From positions 1-8,698 of the forward strand of contig JAJZBP010000079.1 of assembly GCA_021798855.1 (NCBI GenBank): DNA of 8,698 bases. Direction: 5' to 3'. This document shows positions 1 to 6,751 of this stretch, one piece after another; position 1 is the stretch's first letter, and every line of letters begins with the position of its first letter. A model generated the notes under the pieces. It ran no database searches. It was given only the letters and a program-made list of their open reading frames with translations, and had not been told where the DNA came from. This stretch comes from Bacillota bacterium (GTDB taxonomy: Bacteria; Bacillota; Sulfobacillia; JAJZIM01; JAJZBP01). Made by a program: the position numbers and the translations under genes.

Positions 1-2
1 GT

Positions 3-278
3 AATGCCGGAGGCCGATTTCACCATTGGCTGCAACGTATTGTCGATCTGCCGGAGGACGTGGTCTACAACCTGCCCAGAGTCACTTTGCTCGGGGGTCT
101 GACGCTGACTGTGGAGAACCACCGCGGGATCATCACCTTCAGTCCGCAAACTGTTTGTTTCAAAGCCGCTGCAGGCAGGCTGACGGTTTATGGGGAGGAT
201 TTGAGCCTGCGGAGGATCACGCCGGAGGATTGCCTGGCCGCGGGAATCATCAGAGGTATACGAATGGACCCGACCTGA
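3..278 (+). CDS. yqfC: Sporulation protein YqfC, 5' end missing
   Basis: The frame is open from the left edge and the first complete in-frame codon is at base 3. 91 residues are visible. The segments DLPEDVVYNLPRVTLLGG, VENHRGIITFS and the ending RITPEDCLAAGIIRGI are those of the YqfC family, small proteins of about 90-100 residues. In Bacillus the gene belongs to the mother-cell sigma-E regulon and pairs with yqfD; its biochemical role is unknown. A GTG at base 60 could serve as a start, but its GGAGG (53-57) lies only two bases away and the family similarity (WLQRIVDLPED) continues upstream of it. The true start is therefore probably just outside the window and only a few residues are missing. 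The stop is one base before the yqfD ATG, which implies coupled translation. Confidence 0.88.
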   Translation, partial: NAGGRFHHWLQRIVDLPEDVVYNLPRVTLLGGLTLTVENHRGIITFSPQTVCFKAAAGRLTVYGEDLSLRRITPEDCLAAGIIRGIRMDPT

Positions 279-279
279 A

Positions 280-1488
280 ATGCTCAGGGGTCGTTTGCGG
301 GTCAGGGTGGTTGGCTCCAACACGGAAAGGTTCCTCAATGCCGCCTTGGACCGGGGAATAGGGTTGGAAGAGGTCCGGGTGGTCGGCAACGATCTGGAGG
401 GATGGGTCGACCTCGGATGGTTCCGGCAACTCCCTTCCCTGGCCAGGGACGCTGGTTGCCGGCTCCGGGTGGTCGGGAGGGAAGGAGTTCCTTTTTGGGC
501 GCGCTCCGCGCGGCGCCGGCCGATCCTTGTGACCGGTTGTCTGTTATTCGGCGTGGTTGTATATTTCCTGGCCACGCACGTTTGGTTCATTCAGGTGGAT
601 GGGGCAAGCCCGGCCATGGCCCTGCAAGTGCAACGCGGCGCTGCGGCCGGCGGCCTTTACCGGGGTGTCGCCCAAGGCGCGGTTGATCCCCGCCGGGTCG
701 AGGAGGCCATTCTGCGGCAGGTTGGGGGGGTGGCATGGGCCGGCATCCAACGGGAAGGAATCCTGGTGCGCATTCGGATTGTGCCCGACGAAAAACCGTT
801 CGCCCATCTGGAACAACCGGCGGATCTGGTGGCCGGAAAGAAGGCCCGGCTGACCGGAATTGAAGTTTCCGCCGGGGAATCGTTGGTTCGGCTTGGCGAG
901 GACGTCAACAAGGGACAGGTGCTGGTCACCGGCAATCTGGGAAACGGGCCGCTTGGACGGCCGCTCTTGGTCAGAGCCCAGGGGAAAATCACCGGCAGGG
1001 TGGATTACCGTGGTTTCGGCGAGGCTCCCCTGCGGCGGAGATTGGTGCTGCCGGAGGCCGGCAGATACCGGCGTTTGATCATAAAATTTTCTGAAATGGA
1101 AATGATCATGTCCGGGCGCAAGGCTCCTCCGTTTGCCGATTATCTGATCTATCGGCATGTTTGGAGGATTACGTCGCTTCACGTCGAAGTTATAAGCTTG
1201 GACTTCCGCCAAGTAAAAAGAAAAGTGCTCAGTTTCAGCGTGGCCCAGGCGGAGAAGAAGGCTGGGGAAAGGGCTCTGGCCACCATCCGGCGGCGGCTGG
1301 CACCGGGAGGGAAATTGGTGAGTTATCGGTTTGTGATGTTGCCGGGGGGTAAACAAACTGTAAAGATCGAGGCAAGGGCAATTGCCGAGGAAGATATTGG
1401 GATGATTCGATCCATAGATTCGCTGGAGAAGAAAAACGCAAAGGCGGAATCTCGGCCTTCCGCTTCCGGCGCGGGGGAAGGTGTTTGA
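280..1488 (+). CDS. yqfD: Sporulation protein YqfD
   Basis: 402 residues, matching the usual length of about 400 for YqfD. The N-terminal 75 residues are soluble and basic. One membrane helix lies at about 81-100 (PILVTGCLLFGVVVYFLATH), followed by the family pattern VWFIQVDG and a long domain that should sit outside the cytoplasm. That domain contains ADLVAGKKARLTGIEV and GEDVNKGQVLVTG (about 181-219), which resemble the beta-rich repeat conserved in YqfD. The charged C-terminal tail is of low complexity. In Bacillus the gene is sigma-E dependent and is needed for normal sporulation; its molecular function is not settled. The ATG lies one base after the yqfC stop and has no good Shine-Dalgarno at the right distance (the nearest GAGG is about 24 bases upstream), so translation is probably coupled to yqfC. 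The stop overlaps the ATG of a short ORF in front of phoH. Confidence 0.92.
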   Translation: MLRGRLRVRVVGSNTERFLNAALDRGIGLEEVRVVGNDLEGWVDLGWFRQLPSLARDAGCRLRVVGREGVPFWARSARRRPILVTGCLLFGVVVYFLATHVWFIQVDGASPAMALQVQRGAAAGGLYRGVAQGAVDPRRVEEAILRQVGGVAWAGIQREGILVRIRIVPDEKPFAHLEQPADLVAGKKARLTGIEVSAGESLVRLGEDVNKGQVLVTGNLGNGPLGRPLLVRAQGKITGRVDYRGFGEAPLRRRLVLPEAGRYRRLIIKFSEMEMIMSGRKAPPFADYLIYRHVWRITSLHVEVISLDFRQVKRKVLSFSVAQAEKKAGERALATIRRRLAPGGKLVSYRFVMLPGGKQTVKIEARAIAEEDIGMIRSIDSLEKKNAKAESRPSASGAGEGV

Positions 1489-1559
1489 TGTCAAACGCTT
1501 CGGTTGCCGGGATGGTTCGCCGTGCCTTTTCCGATCAGGTCGAAGCGGATGAACGGTAA
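1488..1559 (+). CDS. Possible 23-residue leader ORF in front of phoH
   Basis: The sequence TGATG joins the yqfD stop to an ATG with a purine-rich GGGGGAAGG at 1473-1481, six bases upstream. This is a better initiation context than any phoH start candidate has. The ORF (MSNASVAGMVRRAFSDQVEA then DER) ends with TAA at 1557-1559, one base before an in-frame phoH ATG at 1561, and it runs across the other phoH start candidate at 1549 in a different frame. The peptide resembles no family I know. It may serve only to carry ribosomes from yqfD to phoH by termination-reinitiation, or it may be chance. What is seen is the ORF, the ribosome-binding site and the spacing; that it is translated is inference. 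Confidence 0.3.
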   Translation: MSNASVAGMVRRAFSDQVEADER

Positions 1560-2556
1560 AATGGAAACGGCCTTTCGGGTCGCCGACAACCGGCAGGCGG
1601 CGGTTTTATGTGGGGAATTTGATCAGCACCTGCGGACAATCGAACGATACTTTCCAGTGGGGATAGCCGCCAGGGGCAACGAGTTCCTGTTGGTGGGCGA
1701 CGACGAAGCGCGAGCCGGCGTGACCAAAGTGCTGGAACGGCTGGTGGAGATGGTGTCCGGCGGGAATACCCTGACCGAGAACGACGTTTCGTATGCCGTA
1801 GAACTGGTCAAAGGGGGAGAGGAAGCCGATCTCAGTGCGCTGAGTCAGGTTCTTCTGGTAACCGCCGGAGGCAGGCCGATCAAACCGCGGACCTTGGGAC
1901 AGGCGGAATACCTGCGGGCGATTCGGGAAAACCCGCTGGTCTTGGGGATAGGGCCGGCCGGCACCGGAAAAAGTTACCTGGCGGTGGTGGCGGCGGTGAA
2001 TGCCCTGAGGGAACGGCAGGTTGCCAGGATCGTGTTGACCCGTCCGGCGGTGGAGGCGGGAGAAAAATTGGGTTTTCTGCCTGGAGACCTGCAGGAGAAA
2101 GTCGATCCCTATCTGCGGCCGCTTTACGACGCTCTCTATGACGTTCTGGGGGAAGAGACTTTTTTCAAGTACCGTGAGCGGGGGACGGTGGAGATCGCGC
2201 CTTTGGCCTACATGCGGGGGAGAACCCTGGACGATTCCTTTGTGATCTTGGACGAGGCCCAAAACACCACCTCGGAGCAGATGAAGATGTTTCTGACCAG
2301 AATGGGATTTGCCTCCAAGGGAGTTGTCACCGGGGACATAACTCAGATCGATCTGCCAAGGGGGACGAAATCCGGTTTGGTGGTGGCGAAGGAAGTCCTG
2401 CGGGGGATTCCGGGTATTGCCACCGTGGTGTTCGGCCCGAAAGACGTGGTCCGGCACCCGTTGGTCCAAAAGATCATCCAGGCTTATGAAGCACATGAGC
2501 GAAGGGTGGAGAACCTTGACGGAGGTCAGGGAAAAAACCTTACGCCTTTGGCGTGA
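1549..2556 (+). CDS. phoH: PhoH-family P-loop ATPase (YbeZ/PhoH)
   Basis: 335 residues from the ATG at 1549. The N-terminal 70 or so residues form the KH-like domain of PhoH (RVADNRQAAVLCGEFDQHLRTIE). The ATPase domain follows, with Walker A GPAGTGKS at 135-142, the family block TRPAVEAGE..GFLPGDLQEKVDPYLRPLYDA at 164-195, Walker B VILDEAQN (D235, E236), and VTGDITQIDLPRG. PhoH/YbeZ proteins are cytosolic ATPases linked to RNA metabolism and usually encoded beside ybeY, as here. The start is uncertain: a TTG at 1504 gives 350 residues with no supporting ribosome-binding site; 1549 has a weak AGGT eight bases upstream; the ATG at 1561 sits just behind the stop of the leader ORF. The 3' end overlaps the start of yqfF. 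Confidence 0.94.
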   Translation: MNGKMETAFRVADNRQAAVLCGEFDQHLRTIERYFPVGIAARGNEFLLVGDDEARAGVTKVLERLVEMVSGGNTLTENDVSYAVELVKGGEEADLSALSQVLLVTAGGRPIKPRTLGQAEYLRAIRENPLVLGIGPAGTGKSYLAVVAAVNALRERQVARIVLTRPAVEAGEKLGFLPGDLQEKVDPYLRPLYDALYDVLGEETFFKYRERGTVEIAPLAYMRGRTLDDSFVILDEAQNTTSEQMKMFLTRMGFASKGVVTGDITQIDLPRGTKSGLVVAKEVLRGIPGIATVVFGPKDVVRHPLVQKIIQAYEAHERRVENLDGGQGKNLTPLA

Positions 2557-4654
2557 AGGGACAAAACGGTTGCTCTCCCGGGTGCGGCGGAATCCGAAAT
2601 TTCGCCGAGGGTTGGTGTTGGCTTTTTTCCTGTTGGCGTTTACGGGAGTGTTTTCCTCTTATTTCTTCAGCCAGCGGGTAACCCTGCAGGTGGGGCAGAT
2701 TGCTCCCGAAACGATCACCGCTTCGCGTCAGGTCTTGGATCCGGTGGTTATGGACGGCCTCAAGAACAAAGCGGCGGCCAAGGTGGCCCCGGTGTATGTC
2801 AACAACCCGGATGCCCTCCCCTACGCCAAGAGTCTCCTGCAACAATGCTTCACCGGCATGCTGGCCATGCGCTTCAAGTCCGGCTTGACCGCCGGGGAGG
2901 TTGTGCAAAGAGCCTGCAATATCGTCGTGCCGCAAAGCGTGGGCGCGAACATCCTGAACGAAAGCGCCGGACAATTCTCCGTGGACATGAAGGAGGCGAA
3001 CACGGCCCTGACGGTCGTGATGCAGACGCCCATCCGTCCGGGGGACAGCCTGGTTCTCGCCAGGGATGAAGTCGGACCGCAGCTTTTTTCGCAGGGGGTT
3101 ACCGGGGATGACGCTGTTTTCCTGAATGCCTTGGTGGGGTGGCTGGTCCAGCCGAATCAGATCCTGGACGCGAACGCGACCAAACAACGGCAGGATGCGG
3201 CCATGGCCAAGGTGCCCCCCCACTACCTGCTGAAAGGGCAAATGATCGTGCAGAAGGGGACCAAGGTCACCAGCGACGACCTGAAACGGCTGGCGGCTTT
3301 GGGTCGAACTTCCGGGGTCAATTTGACCACTTTTGTGGGCGGAATCCTTTTTACCCTGGTTTTTTTCGCCACCGTATGGTTGTATTTCAAGCGATTTCAG
3401 CGGGAAGCCTTGGCCAACGACGGCTTTTTGGTCATGCTGGGCTTGATCAGCCTGTTGACTTTCCTCCTGGCCGTTTTATTGAACGGCATATCCCCCTACT
3501 TGGTCCCCTTGGCGGCATCCACCATGTTGCTCACCATTCTCGCCGACGGACGGTTGGCTATTCTCTTCGCTTTTCTTTACCTGCTGGGCATCGCGCTGAC
3601 GCTGGGAGTTCCGGTGCAGGCGCTGATCCCCTTGGCCAGCGGGGCTTTGGCGGGCACCTTCGCCGTTTCCAAAGTGGCCCAACGGGTGGATTTGATGCGG
3701 GCCGGACTATACGTGGCCGGCGGCAGCGTCTTGGGCGTCCTGTCCAGCTTTTTTCTTCAAGGGCCCTTCCCCTTGAATGCCGGTTTTTGGCAGGCGCTCG
3801 CCTGGAGCGGGGTGAATGGGGTGGTCTCGTCGGTGATCACCATCGGGTGCCTGCCCTTCTTGGAGAGTTTCTTCGGCATCCTGACTCCGATAAAGCTGCT
3901 CGAACTGTCCAACCCGAACCAACCGTTGCTCCGGGAACTGATGCTCAAGGCTCCCGGTTCCTACCACCACAGTTTGGTGGTGGCCAACCTGGCCGAAGCC
4001 GCCGCCGAAGCGGTGGGAGCGGATCCGCTTTTGACCAGGGTCGGTGCCTACTACCACGATATCGGAAAAATGAAAAGGCCATATTTCTTCATCGACAACC
4101 AGTTTGGAGGCAAGAATCCCCACGACAAAATTTCCCCGGCCCTGAGTACGCTGATCGTCACCTCCCACGTCAAAGACGGGTTGCAAATGGCCAAGGAGCA
4201 CCGATTACACGCGAAAATAGCCGACTTCATCGCCGAACACCACGGGACTACCTTGGTGCGCTACTTTTTCTCCCGGGCGGAGGAATTGCGGGAAAAGGGG
4301 AAGAAGCTCGGGTTGACGCGGGAGGACGATTTTCGTTACGACGGGCCCAAGCCCAAGAGTGTGGAGGCCGCCATAGTCATGTTGGCCGATTCGGTCGAGG
4401 CGGCGGTGCGCTCAATTAAAGAACCGATGCCGGGGCACGTTGAAGGGACGGTGCATCGAATTTTGCAGGAGCGCTTGCATGACGGACAGTTGAACGAAAG
4501 CAAACTAACCCTGAAGGAATTGGATACGGTGGCGCGGGTATTCACCCACGTCCTCATGGGGGTCGGGCACCAACGGATCGAATATCCGCCCCTTTCCTCG
4601 ACCGGGACCAACGGGGAAAGCGCTGCCAAGGGTTATGGGGAAAGACTCTCGTGA
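2486..4654 (+). CDS. pgpH: 7TM-HD cyclic-di-AMP phosphodiesterase (YqfF/PgpH)
   Basis: 722 residues from the ATG at 2486, close to the family length of about 710. One membrane helix (about 42-62) is followed by an extracytoplasmic 7TMR-HDED domain (about 63-280), seven membrane helices (about 280-467) and a C-terminal cytoplasmic HD domain. The HD metal ligands are all present: H494 in GSYHHS, H524-D525 in YYHDIGK, H561 in TSHV, H585-H586 in EHHGTT and D635 in LADSVEAA. Characterised relatives hydrolyse c-di-AMP, a regulator of potassium, osmotic balance and wall stress; that activity here is inferred from family. The gene begins inside phoH in another frame. Alternative starts are ATG 2495 and TTG 2516; TTG 2516 has the best ribosome-binding site (AAGGGTGGAG) and gives 712 residues. 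Anything upstream of 2486 in this frame is probably not translated. Confidence 0.93.
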   Translation: MKHMSEGWRTLTEVREKTLRLWREGTKRLLSRVRRNPKFRRGLVLAFFLLAFTGVFSSYFFSQRVTLQVGQIAPETITASRQVLDPVVMDGLKNKAAAKVAPVYVNNPDALPYAKSLLQQCFTGMLAMRFKSGLTAGEVVQRACNIVVPQSVGANILNESAGQFSVDMKEANTALTVVMQTPIRPGDSLVLARDEVGPQLFSQGVTGDDAVFLNALVGWLVQPNQILDANATKQRQDAAMAKVPPHYLLKGQMIVQKGTKVTSDDLKRLAALGRTSGVNLTTFVGGILFTLVFFATVWLYFKRFQREALANDGFLVMLGLISLLTFLLAVLLNGISPYLVPLAASTMLLTILADGRLAILFAFLYLLGIALTLGVPVQALIPLASGALAGTFAVSKVAQRVDLMRAGLYVAGGSVLGVLSSFFLQGPFPLNAGFWQALAWSGVNGVVSSVITIGCLPFLESFFGILTPIKLLELSNPNQPLLRELMLKAPGSYHHSLVVANLAEAAAEAVGADPLLTRVGAYYHDIGKMKRPYFFIDNQFGGKNPHDKISPALSTLIVTSHVKDGLQMAKEHRLHAKIADFIAEHHGTTLVRYFFSRAEELREKGKKLGLTREDDFRYDGPKPKSVEAAIVMLADSVEAAVRSIKEPMPGHVEGTVHRILQERLHDGQLNESKLTLKELDTVARVFTHVLMGVGHQRIEYPPLSSTGTNGESAAKGYGERLS

Positions 4655-4769
4655 AACGAGGAGGCCGGGCTGAGCCCCAAAGATCCAGAAGCGATGAAGA
4701 ACCAACGTTCGGAGAATAACGGCTTGCCGTTCCCGGGCTCTGGAGCGGTGAAGCCGGGGGGGGCGTTCA
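4655..4769 (+). other. 115-base gap between pgpH and ybeY
   Basis: This is the longest break inside the operon. It contains a near-perfect inverted repeat AACGGC-TT-GCCGTT (4718-4731) and a short GGGCT-G-AGCCC (4666-4676), neither followed by a T-tract, so no terminator is supported. A 29-residue ORF (ATG 4694 to TGA 4783) runs into the start of ybeY in another frame; it has no convincing ribosome-binding site and resembles nothing known. A G-run at 4756-4763 lies six bases before the ybeY ATG and probably serves as its ribosome-binding site. Confidence 0.4.
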
Positions 4770-5303
4770 ATGCGGAAGGATGATGACGAATGCTTGGGTT
4801 CGGTGCCGCCCATGTTGATCACAGACGAACATGAGACGCCGAATAGTCTGGTCGTCGTTCAACATGACGAGGAAGGTGCGGCGGGGGCCGAGTACCTGGC
4901 CTTGGTGGAAAAGGCCGTAACCGAAACCTTGCGTCAGAATGGCAACCCATCGGGGCGGGTTGAGGTGGTGCTCTCCGGAGACGGGCAACTCAGGGAATTG
5001 AACCGGCAATTTCGCGGTTTCGACCAGCCGACCGATGTTCTGTCCTTCCCGCTGGAAGCGGCGGAAGGCGAACCACCTTGCCCGGAAGAGGAAACTCCGC
5101 TCCTGGGCGAGATCGTCATTTCCGTGGAACGGGCGCTGCAACAAGCCGGAGAATACGGCCACTCGCCGGAACGGGAGGTGGCCTACCTGGCGGTTCATGG
5201 GACGTTGCACCTTCTGTGCTATGGCCACCACAACCCGGAGGAAGAGCAAAAAATGAACCGGGCGGCGGAACGGGTTTGCATAGCCTTGGGGTTGGGCGGT
5301 TGA
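4770..5303 (+). CDS. ybeY: Endoribonuclease/rRNA maturation factor YbeY
   Basis: 177 residues. YbeY is a zinc-dependent RNase-like protein acting in 16S rRNA 3'-end maturation and ribosome quality control. Visible family blocks are LNRQFRGFDQPTDVLSFPLE (78-97), LLGEIVIS (111-118) and the metal site HGTLHLLCYGHH (143-154), with the three histidines H143, H147 and H153 kept. The usual core is HGxLHLLGYDH; here the glycine is cysteine (C150) and the aspartate is glycine (G152), while the metal ligands are intact. The first 30 or so residues are not conserved, and an ATG at 4812 would give a 163-residue protein nearer the usual length of about 150-165. I kept 4770 because a G-run sits six bases before it. 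The stop overlaps the probable TTG start of dgkA. Confidence 0.93.
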   Translation: MRKDDDECLGSVPPMLITDEHETPNSLVVVQHDEEGAAGAEYLALVEKAVTETLRQNGNPSGRVEVVLSGDGQLRELNRQFRGFDQPTDVLSFPLEAAEGEPPCPEEETPLLGEIVISVERALQQAGEYGHSPEREVAYLAVHGTLHLLCYGHHNPEEEQKMNRAAERVCIALGLGG

Positions 5304-5800
5304 TCCAAAGGCCTGCAGGGAGAAGCAGAGGCGTTTTGGCCAAGTTTACTTATGCCAGCCGCGGCATCGCTCACACCTGGGGCACTCAGGTCAATTTCCG
5401 TTTCCAGGTGCTCATCGGCTATCTGGCTTTGGCCGGGGGTTGGCTCCTCCGCCTGCCCGCCTGGCAAATGGGCGGCATCTTGTTTTTCACGTCGCTGGTG
5501 TTGGCGGCCGAGGTGTTCAATACGGCGGTGGAAGCGGTCGTTGATCTGGTGGTGGGGGACGAATATCGCAGGTTGGCCGGGGTGGCCAAGGACGTGGCGG
5601 CGGGGGCGGTCATGGTGACGGCGGCGGCGGCGTTTCTCTTCGGCCTGCTGGTTTACCCGCCGCGGTTGTCCAGGTTGCCGCTTCTTCTATCGACTCGTTG
5701 GCGGGAAAATCCCGAACTCTTGGTTTTGGCAAGTATCGTCGGCGGTCTTTTATTGATTTTGGTTCTGGCGGCTTGTGGGAAGGAGGGCGGGGCTAAATGA
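5300..5800 (+). CDS. dgkA: Diacylglycerol kinase/undecaprenol kinase, DgkA family
   Basis: 166 residues from a TTG that overlaps the ybeY stop (TTGA). Integral membrane lipid kinase of the prokaryotic DgkA type; in Gram-positive bacteria members phosphorylate undecaprenol, feeding the wall lipid carrier. Family features are FTYASRGI near the N-terminus, the catalytic helix AAEVFNTAVEAVVDL (E71, N74, E78 by this start) and AKDVAAGAV (D98). Helices lie at about 37-52, 58-86 and 100-119, and an extra fourth helix at about 138-158, absent from the three-helix minimal enzyme of about 120 residues. The conserved glutamate equivalent to E. coli Glu28 is glutamine (TQVNF against TERNF in Bacillus). 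A second start, TTG 5336, has AGAGG just upstream and gives 154 residues. The frame is open further upstream but overlaps ybeY. The end overlaps the era start (ATGA). Confidence 0.87.
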   Translation: MIQRPAGRSRGVLAKFTYASRGIAHTWGTQVNFRFQVLIGYLALAGGWLLRLPAWQMGGILFFTSLVLAAEVFNTAVEAVVDLVVGDEYRRLAGVAKDVAAGAVMVTAAAAFLFGLLVYPPRLSRLPLLLSTRWRENPELLVLASIVGGLLLILVLAACGKEGGAK

Positions 5801-6675
5801 AATCAGGTTTCGTGGCCTTGGCGGGTCGCCCAAATGTCGGCAAGTCCAGTCTGGTCAATGCGCTTTTGGAGCGGAAAGTGGCCATCGTCTCGGATAAAGT
5901 CCAGACCACCCGCAACCGGATCGTCGCCTGCCTACACGGTGAGGGATGGCAGATGATCCTTTTGGATATTCCGGGCATCCACCGGCCCAGGCACCTCTTG
6001 GGGGAGAAGTTGGTGCGCACGGCGACCGGCACCCTGTCGCAGGTGGACCTGCTCTGGCATGTGGTGGATTTAAGCCGTTTGCCGGGAAAAGGGGAAGAAG
6101 CGGTGGTGCGTAACTTTCCGGCGCAGACATGCGTCTTGTTGGCCGGCAACAAAAGGGATCTGGTGCCGGACGAAGAAGTTGGGGCTAGGATGTTGTCCTA
6201 TGCTTCCCTGCATCCTTACGCTGGGGCGTTTCCGATCTCCGCCTTGACCGGCATGGGGTTGGGGGAATTAAGGGAAGTGTCCCTGGGCTTTTTGCCGGAA
6301 GGACCCGCATATTATCCGGAGGGCACCGTGACGGATCAGCCGGAGAGTTTCGTGGTGGCGGAACTGATCAGGGAGAAAATCCTGCATTTAACCAGGGATG
6401 AAATTCCCCATGCGGTTGCCGTGATCGTGGATGAGATGGAGGAACGGGAAAACCTTACGTACATACGGGCGGTGATCAACGTGGAGCGGGAATCCCAGAA
6501 GGGGATCATCATCGGCCAGGGAGGGCGGCGGTTGCAGGAGATCGGATCCCTGACCCGGAAGGAACTGGAGGGTATTCTGGATAGGAGGATCTACCTGGAT
6601 CTTCGGGTGAAGTTGAAAAAAGATTGGCGTAATCGGGAGGGGTTCCTGCGGGGAATGGGCTTGGGGGGAGATTGA
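5797..6675 (+). CDS. era: GTPase Era
   Basis: 292 residues, the normal length. Era is an essential GTPase that binds the 3' end of 16S rRNA and acts in assembly of the small ribosomal subunit, consistent with ybeY just upstream. The G domain shows G1 GRPNVGKS (10-17), G2 in QTTRNR, G3 DIPG (57-60), G4 NKRD (118-121) and G5 SAL (148-150). The C-terminal KH domain (about 195-275) carries the GxxG loop IIIGQGG and the family ending RVKLKKDWRNR. G3 is DIPG where most Era proteins have DTPG; the aspartate and glycine of DxxG are kept, so this is probably still a working GTPase. The ATG overlaps the dgkA stop by four bases, with GGAGGGCGGGG upstream as ribosome-binding site. Confidence 0.97.
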   Translation: MKSGFVALAGRPNVGKSSLVNALLERKVAIVSDKVQTTRNRIVACLHGEGWQMILLDIPGIHRPRHLLGEKLVRTATGTLSQVDLLWHVVDLSRLPGKGEEAVVRNFPAQTCVLLAGNKRDLVPDEEVGARMLSYASLHPYAGAFPISALTGMGLGELREVSLGFLPEGPAYYPEGTVTDQPESFVVAELIREKILHLTRDEIPHAVAVIVDEMEERENLTYIRAVINVERESQKGIIIGQGGRRLQEIGSLTRKELEGILDRRIYLDLRVKLKKDWRNREGFLRGMGLGGD

Positions 6676-6751
6676 AAGCTGGGAGGTGGCGGAAGGGGTG
6701 GGTTCCGGATGAAAGCCTTATTCACGGCCTCCCGGGAAAGGACGGTCAGCA
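6676..6751 (+). other. 76-base gap between era and recO
   Basis: In Bacillus this position holds yqzL, a gene of about 47 codons. Here only a 28-residue ORF is found (ATG 6709 to TGA 6795), preceded by GGAAGGGG at 6691-6698 and running into recO in another frame. Its translation (MKALFTASRERTVSSAPL...) is not recognisably YqzL. GGGAGG (6681-6686) and CCTCCC (6728-6733) are complementary across a loop of about 41 bases, without a T-tract. I see no terminator, so recO probably shares the upstream transcript. Confidence 0.35.

Noticed and set aside
544..1494. 316-codon open frame on the minus strand opposite yqfD
   Set aside because: It lies antisense to a well-recognised gene, has no family resemblance, and its length is expected from codon bias in GC-rich DNA.
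1606..2496. 296-codon minus-strand open frame opposite phoH
   Set aside because: Antisense shadow of a highly conserved ATPase; the translation is rich in His, Pro and Gln with no recognisable domain.
3139..4419. 426-codon plus-strand open frame inside pgpH
   Set aside because: Out-of-frame shadow of the 7TM-HD protein; composition rich in G, R, P and Q and no motif.
4694..4783. 29-codon ORF between pgpH and ybeY
   Set aside because: No clear ribosome-binding site, overlaps the ybeY start, and the peptide has no recognisable features.
5763..5800. Lipobox-like LAAC near the end of DgkA
   Set aside because: It sits at the C-terminus of a membrane protein, not behind a signal peptide, so lipoprotein processing does not apply.
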